Origin: Kocuria rhizophila
GTDB lineage: Bacteria > Actinomycetota > Actinomycetes > Actinomycetales > Micrococcaceae
Direction: 5' to 3'
Length of the DNA: 46,200 nt
Assembly (NCBI RefSeq): GCF_003667225.1
Contig: NZ_RCOM01000010.1
Coordinates: 1 to 46,200, forward strand
Shown here: piece after piece, positions 43,527 through 46,200 of the stretch
Position numbering within the stretch: position 1 is the stretch's first letter
Layout of the letters: each line of letters opens with the position of its first letter
Translations under genes and position numbers: made by a program
The notes under the pieces: model-generated
Seen by the model: the letters and a program-made list of their open reading frames with translations, nothing else
Databases searched by the model: none
What the model was told of the DNA's origin: nothing

Positions 43527-44834
43527 ATGGCCGAGAACACGTCCGTACTGACCGCCCAGGAGACGTTCGGGGACGACCCCGTCACCGGGGTGGGCCTGAT
43601 GGCCGACGACGCCCGCGTGGCCGCGCGCACGCTCGCCAGGGCACCGCGTGCCTGGAAGGACCGGGCGCTGCACCTCATGGCGGACCGCATCGAGTCGCGC
43701 CGCGACGTGATCCTCGAGGCCAACGCCCGGGACCTGGAGCGCGGTCGCGAGGCCGGCACCTCCGCGGCGATGCTGGACCGCCTCAAGCTGGACGCCGCGC
43801 GCATCACGGGACTCGCGGACGCGCTGCGCGAGCTGGCCGCGCTGCCGGACCCGGTGGGCTCCGTGGTGCGTGGTCAGACCCTCGCGAACGGGCTGCGGAT
43901 GCGCCAGGTGCGCGTGCCCATGGGCGTGGTGGGTGTGATCTACGAGGCCCGCCCCAACGTGACCGTGGACATCGCCGGGATCGCCGTGAAGTCCGGCAAC
44001 GCCGTGCTGCTGCGGGGCGGCTCTGCGGCGTTCGACTCCAACCGGGCCCTCGTGGGTGTCCTGCGGGACGCCCTCGCGGACGCCAAGCTGCCCGTGGACT
44101 GCGTCCAGACCGTGGACGACTACGGCCGGGACGGCGCCAACGCCCTGATGGGTGCCCGCGGCAAGGTGGACGTGCTCATCCCGCGCGGCGGGCGCGGCCT
44201 GATCCAGTCCGTGGTCACGAACGCCACGGTGCCCGTGATCGAGACCGGCGAGGGCAACGTGCACGTGCTCGTGGACGCCTCCGCTGCCGCGGAGACGGCC
44301 ACCCGGCTGGTGGTCAACTCCAAGACCCACCGCACCTCCACGTGCAACTCCGCGGAGACCCTCCTGCTTCACGCGGACGCGCAGGAGACCGGCAAGGAGG
44401 TCCTCGCCGCACTCGACAAGGCCGGCGTGACCCTGCACGTGGACGACCGCGCCGCCGCGCTGCTGCCCCCGGGCTCGGACCACCTCAAGGCCACGGACGA
44501 GGACTGGGCCACCGAGTACCTGGACATGGACATGGCGGTGAAGGTGGTGGACTCGTTGGACGCGGCAATCGAGCACATCCGCCGCTACTCCACGGGCCAC
44601 ACCGAGGCGATCATCACCAACGACCTCGCCAACGCCGAGCGGTTCACCGCCGAGGTGGACTCCGCCGCGGTCATGGTCAACGCGTCCACGCGGTTCACGG
44701 ACGGCGGCCAGCTGGGACTCGGTGCGGAGATCGGGATCTCCACGCAGAAGATGCACGCGCGCGGCCCCATGGGCCTGGAGGAGCTGACCACCACCAAGTG
44801 GGTAGTCCAGGGTGACGGTCACGTGCGCCCCTGA
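43527..44834 (+). CDS. proA: Glutamate-5-semialdehyde dehydrogenase (gamma-glutamyl phosphate reductase)
   Basis: A 435-residue NADPH-dependent enzyme of the second step of proline synthesis, acting on the ProB product. [19 protein letters not shown] (130-148) and the catalytic Cys273 in [13 protein letters not shown] are clear; [20 protein letters not shown] is the C-terminal signature. AGGAGG lies directly before the ATG at 43527. The 145-bp gap after proB contains a nested G+C-rich hairpin (GCGGCGG 43408-43414 with CCGCCGC 43444-43450, inner GGGCA/TGCCC) but no obvious promoter. Confidence 0.96.
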   Translation: MAENTSVLTAQETFGDDPVTGVGLMADDARVAARTLARAPRAWKDRALHLMADRIESRRDVILEANARDLERGREAGTSAAMLDRLKLDAARITGLADALRELAALPDPVGSVVRGQTLANGLRMRQVRVPMGVVGVIYEARPNVTVDIAGIAVKSGNAVLLRGGSAAFDSNRALVGVLRDALADAKLPVDCVQTVDDYGRDGANALMGARGKVDVLIPRGGRGLIQSVVTNATVPVIETGEGNVHVLVDASAAAETATRLVVNSKTHRTSTCNSAETLLLHADAQETGKEVLAALDKAGVTLHVDDRAAALLPPGSDHLKATDEDWATEYLDMDMAVKVVDSLDAAIEHIRRYSTGHTEAIITNDLANAERFTAEVDSAAVMVNASTRFTDGGQLGLGAEIGISTQKMHARGPMGLEELTTTKWVVQGDGHVRP

Positions 44835-44915
44835 GACGTACCATGGAACGGACGTGGCGCGACAGACGTCCGCCGCACCACACCACCGGCGCCGCCGGTC
44901 CGAGAAGGGAAACGC

Positions 44916-45173
44916 ATGAGCTCGCTGCACCTGCTGTCCAACGCCACCCTCGTGGCCTCCGAGGGAGCCCACCACGTGAACGAGGAGCTGCTCTCCATGG
45001 CGCCGGTGTTCGGCATCGTGGCGTTCGTGCTCTTCGTGGTGAGCCTGCTGGCCGCCATGTCCTTCTCCTCCCGCGGCAAGGCCCCCGTGGTCGGCGAATA
45101 CCACGATCCCTCGCAGCTGCCCGCGGACGAGCAGGCCATGCTCGACAGCGTGCACGCCGCACCGCGCCACTGA
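44916..45173 (+). CDS. Small single-pass membrane protein of unknown function
   Basis: An 85-residue protein with one membrane helix (about 29-50, [20 protein letters not shown]), an N-terminal part with two His (GAHHVNEE) and a short cytoplasmic tail ([19 protein letters not shown]). AAGGGAA precedes the ATG at 44916, and TACCAT at 44839-44844 is a likely -10, so it has its own promoter after proA. Small membrane proteins at this place between proA and nadD are common in related genera, as far as I recall. Function unknown. Confidence 0.78.
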   Translation: MSSLHLLSNATLVASEGAHHVNEELLSMAPVFGIVAFVLFVVSLLAAMSFSSRGKAPVVGEYHDPSQLPADEQAMLDSVHAAPRH

Positions 45174-45189
45174 CACCGGACCGCCTGGA

Positions 45190-46200
45190 GTGAATCCCAC
45201 GAGCGCCCCGGTGGTCACGGCCGAGACGGAGCTGACCATTCCCCCGCGCATCCCGGGCAGGACCCGGCTGGGGGTCATGGGCGGCACCTTCGACCCCATC
45301 CACCACGGGCACCTCGTGGCCGCGTCGGAGGTCGCGGCGGTGTTCGACCTGGACGAGGTCGTCTTCGTGCCCACGGGTGAGCCGTGGCAGAAGGCGGGGC
45401 AGGACGTCACGGACGCCGAGCACCGCTACCTCATGACGGTGGTGGCCACGGCGTCCAACCCGCGCTTCACCGTGTCCCGCGTGGACGTGGACCGGCACGG
45501 GCCCACGTACACGATCGACACGCTGCGGGACCTGCACGCCCAGCGCCCGGACGCCGAGCTGTTCTTCATCACGGGCGCGGACGCCATGGCGGAGATCCTC
45601 ACGTGGAAGGGCGCCGAGGAGCTGTGGCGCCTGGCCCGGTTCGTGGGCGTGACCCGCCCCGGGCACGTGCTCTCCGCCCCCGTGGGATCGGAGAGCGTGT
45701 CCCTGCTGAACGTCCCGGCCATGGCGATCTCCTCCACGGACTGCCGCGCCCGGGTGGCCGCGGGCAAGCCGGTCTGGTACCTCGTGCCGGACGGCGTGGT
45801 GCAGTACATCAACAAGTACGGTCTCTACTGCAGCGGGACCGCTCCCAGCAGCACGTCCGGCCACGCGTCGGCGTCCCGCCGGTCCTGCTCGTTCGCCGCG
45901 GCTGCACGCAGGGCCAGCTCGGCGAGCCGATGCTGCTTTGCGAGCAGGGCGTCGTCCACCTGCTCGCCCCCGTTCTGCGCCGGCGTCTCCTGCAGCTGCC
46001 GCGCGTGCTCGGCCATCTCACGCTGCAGCCGCGCGAGCCGGCGGGGCCCGAGGGGCTTGACGGCGTCCTCCTGCGGCGGTGTGTCCAGCTCGATCATGGG
46101 CGCGGGCGGCGAGAGCCGCTCGTGCTCACCCGTGGCCGGGCGGGAGGCCCAGGGGCACTCGGGGGACTCGTCGTCGTGCTTGTCGGGGGGTGTGCTCACG
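45190..46200 (+). CDS. nadD: Nicotinate-nucleotide adenylyltransferase; no stop codon before window end
   Basis: NAD biosynthesis enzyme making deamido-NAD from nicotinate mononucleotide and [22 protein letters not shown] (30-48) holds the nucleotidyl-transferase HxGH motif, [17 protein letters not shown] lies mid-protein, and [10 protein letters not shown] near 180 is the second signature. Homology ends at [11 protein letters not shown] near 45824. After that the frame stays open to base 46200 and reads Cys/Ser/Arg-rich sequence that looks like the complement of the gene at 45825-46199. Either the real NadD carries a long antisense-encoded tail or its stop has been lost. The GTG at 45190, 16 bp after the preceding stop, is a weak start with no good ribosome site; a later start near 45211-45277 is possible. 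Confidence 0.85.
   Translation, partial: MNPTSAPVVTAETELTIPPRIPGRTRLGVMGGTFDPIHHGHLVAASEVAAVFDLDEVVFVPTGEPWQKAGQDVTDAEHRYLMTVVATASNPRFTVSRVDVDRHGPTYTIDTLRDLHAQRPDAELFFITGADAMAEILTWKGAEELWRLARFVGVTRPGHVLSAPVGSESVSLLNVPAMAISSTDCRARVAAGKPVWYLVPDGVVQYINKYGLYCSGTAPSSTSGHASASRRSCSFAAAARRASSASRCCFASRASSTCSPPFCAGVSCSCRACSAISRCSRASRRGPRGLTASSCGGVSSSIMGAGGESRSCSPVAGREAQGHSGDSSSCLSGGVLT
45825..46199 (-). CDS. Unknown charged helical protein, convergent with and overlapping nadD, possibly partial
   Basis: A 124-residue frame whose codons end in G or C almost throughout, as in true genes here. Residues 1-50 are Pro/Glu-rich and 51-115 look helical and charged ([36 protein letters not shown]), perhaps a coiled coil. 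The stop (TAG) lies at 45827-45825, inside the last conserved codons of nadD. The GTG at 46199 is at the window edge, so the true start may lie outside. I do not recognise the family. The opposite strand has no stop in the nadD frame across this whole gene. Confidence 0.6.
   Translation of the reverse strand: MSTPPDKHDDESPECPWASRPATGEHERLSPPAPMIELDTPPQEDAVKPLGPRRLARLQREMAEHARQLQETPAQNGGEQVDDALLAKQHRLAELALRAAAANEQDRRDADAWPDVLLGAVPLQ

Noticed and set aside
1-46200. Mobile elements, CRISPR arrays, prophage or defence systems.
   Set aside because: No transposase, integrase, terminal repeats, regularly spaced repeats or toxin-antitoxin pairs were seen; both tRNAs are intact with no attachment-site duplication nearby.

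Overview
The window is about 70% G+C chromosomal DNA with strong G/C bias at third codon positions. Several features point to a high-GC actinobacterium: TANNNT -10 boxes, several likely leaderless genes, IdeR/DtxR-type iron boxes, a mycothiol-type DsbA-fold protein, a translational T-box before ileS, clpP1-clpP2-clpX, a long RNase E and a DUF4233-like gene between folC and ndk. From remembered gene order I infer Micrococcaceae, probably Kocuria or a close relative; the sequence alone does not prove the genus. Almost everything is core genome. I see no insertion sequence, prophage or CRISPR array.

Layout. 1-3757: iron locus. A desA-type decarboxylase (cut by the left edge) diverges from a siderophore-interacting flavoprotein and an MFS transporter, with an IdeR box and a separate perfect palindrome between them. 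3951-6059: two divergent hotdog thioesterases and an unrecognised gene. 6183-11004: pepN-glbO on the minus strand, then rpiB-nei on the plus strand. 11142-11471: tRNA-Gly(TCC) and tRNA-Pro(TGG). 11574-16610: tig, clpP1, clpP2, clpX and a DsbA-fold protein. 16689-20337: valS and a short-chain dehydrogenase. 20414-25745: a second IdeR box and an overlapping operon for ferric-siderophore uptake (lipoprotein, two permeases, ATPase, second reductase). 25853-27229: siroheme synthase. 27365-33318: T-box, ileS, folC, a DUF4233-like gene and ndk. 33446-34102: VKOR. 34530-37631: RNase E with a long leader. 37713-39492: TPP riboswitch and a ThiD-TenA fusion. 39541-42122: rplU, rpmA and obgE. 42119-46200: proB, proA, a small membrane protein, nadD and an opposing unknown gene.

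How the genes work together. The two iron-box loci make a plausible circuit: siderophore precursor synthesis, transport, binding-protein uptake and reductive iron release, all repressed by Fe-IdeR. The tig/clp block is a protein-quality-control module. RNA-level control is prominent: a T-box with an ultrashort specifier hairpin, a TPP riboswitch whose P1 stem appears to include the thiD start codon, and structured leaders before rplU and rne.

Most notable observations. A 10-mer, ACGACGCCGC, occurs about 24 times on both strands and is enriched between genes, including a facing pair inside a terminator, which resembles DNA-uptake sequences. A low-GC, rare-codon patch lies over the Walker B region of clpX. 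The DsbA-fold protein has a CPWA active site in place of CPWC. The nadD frame has no stop codon before the window ends and lies antisense to a convincing gene.
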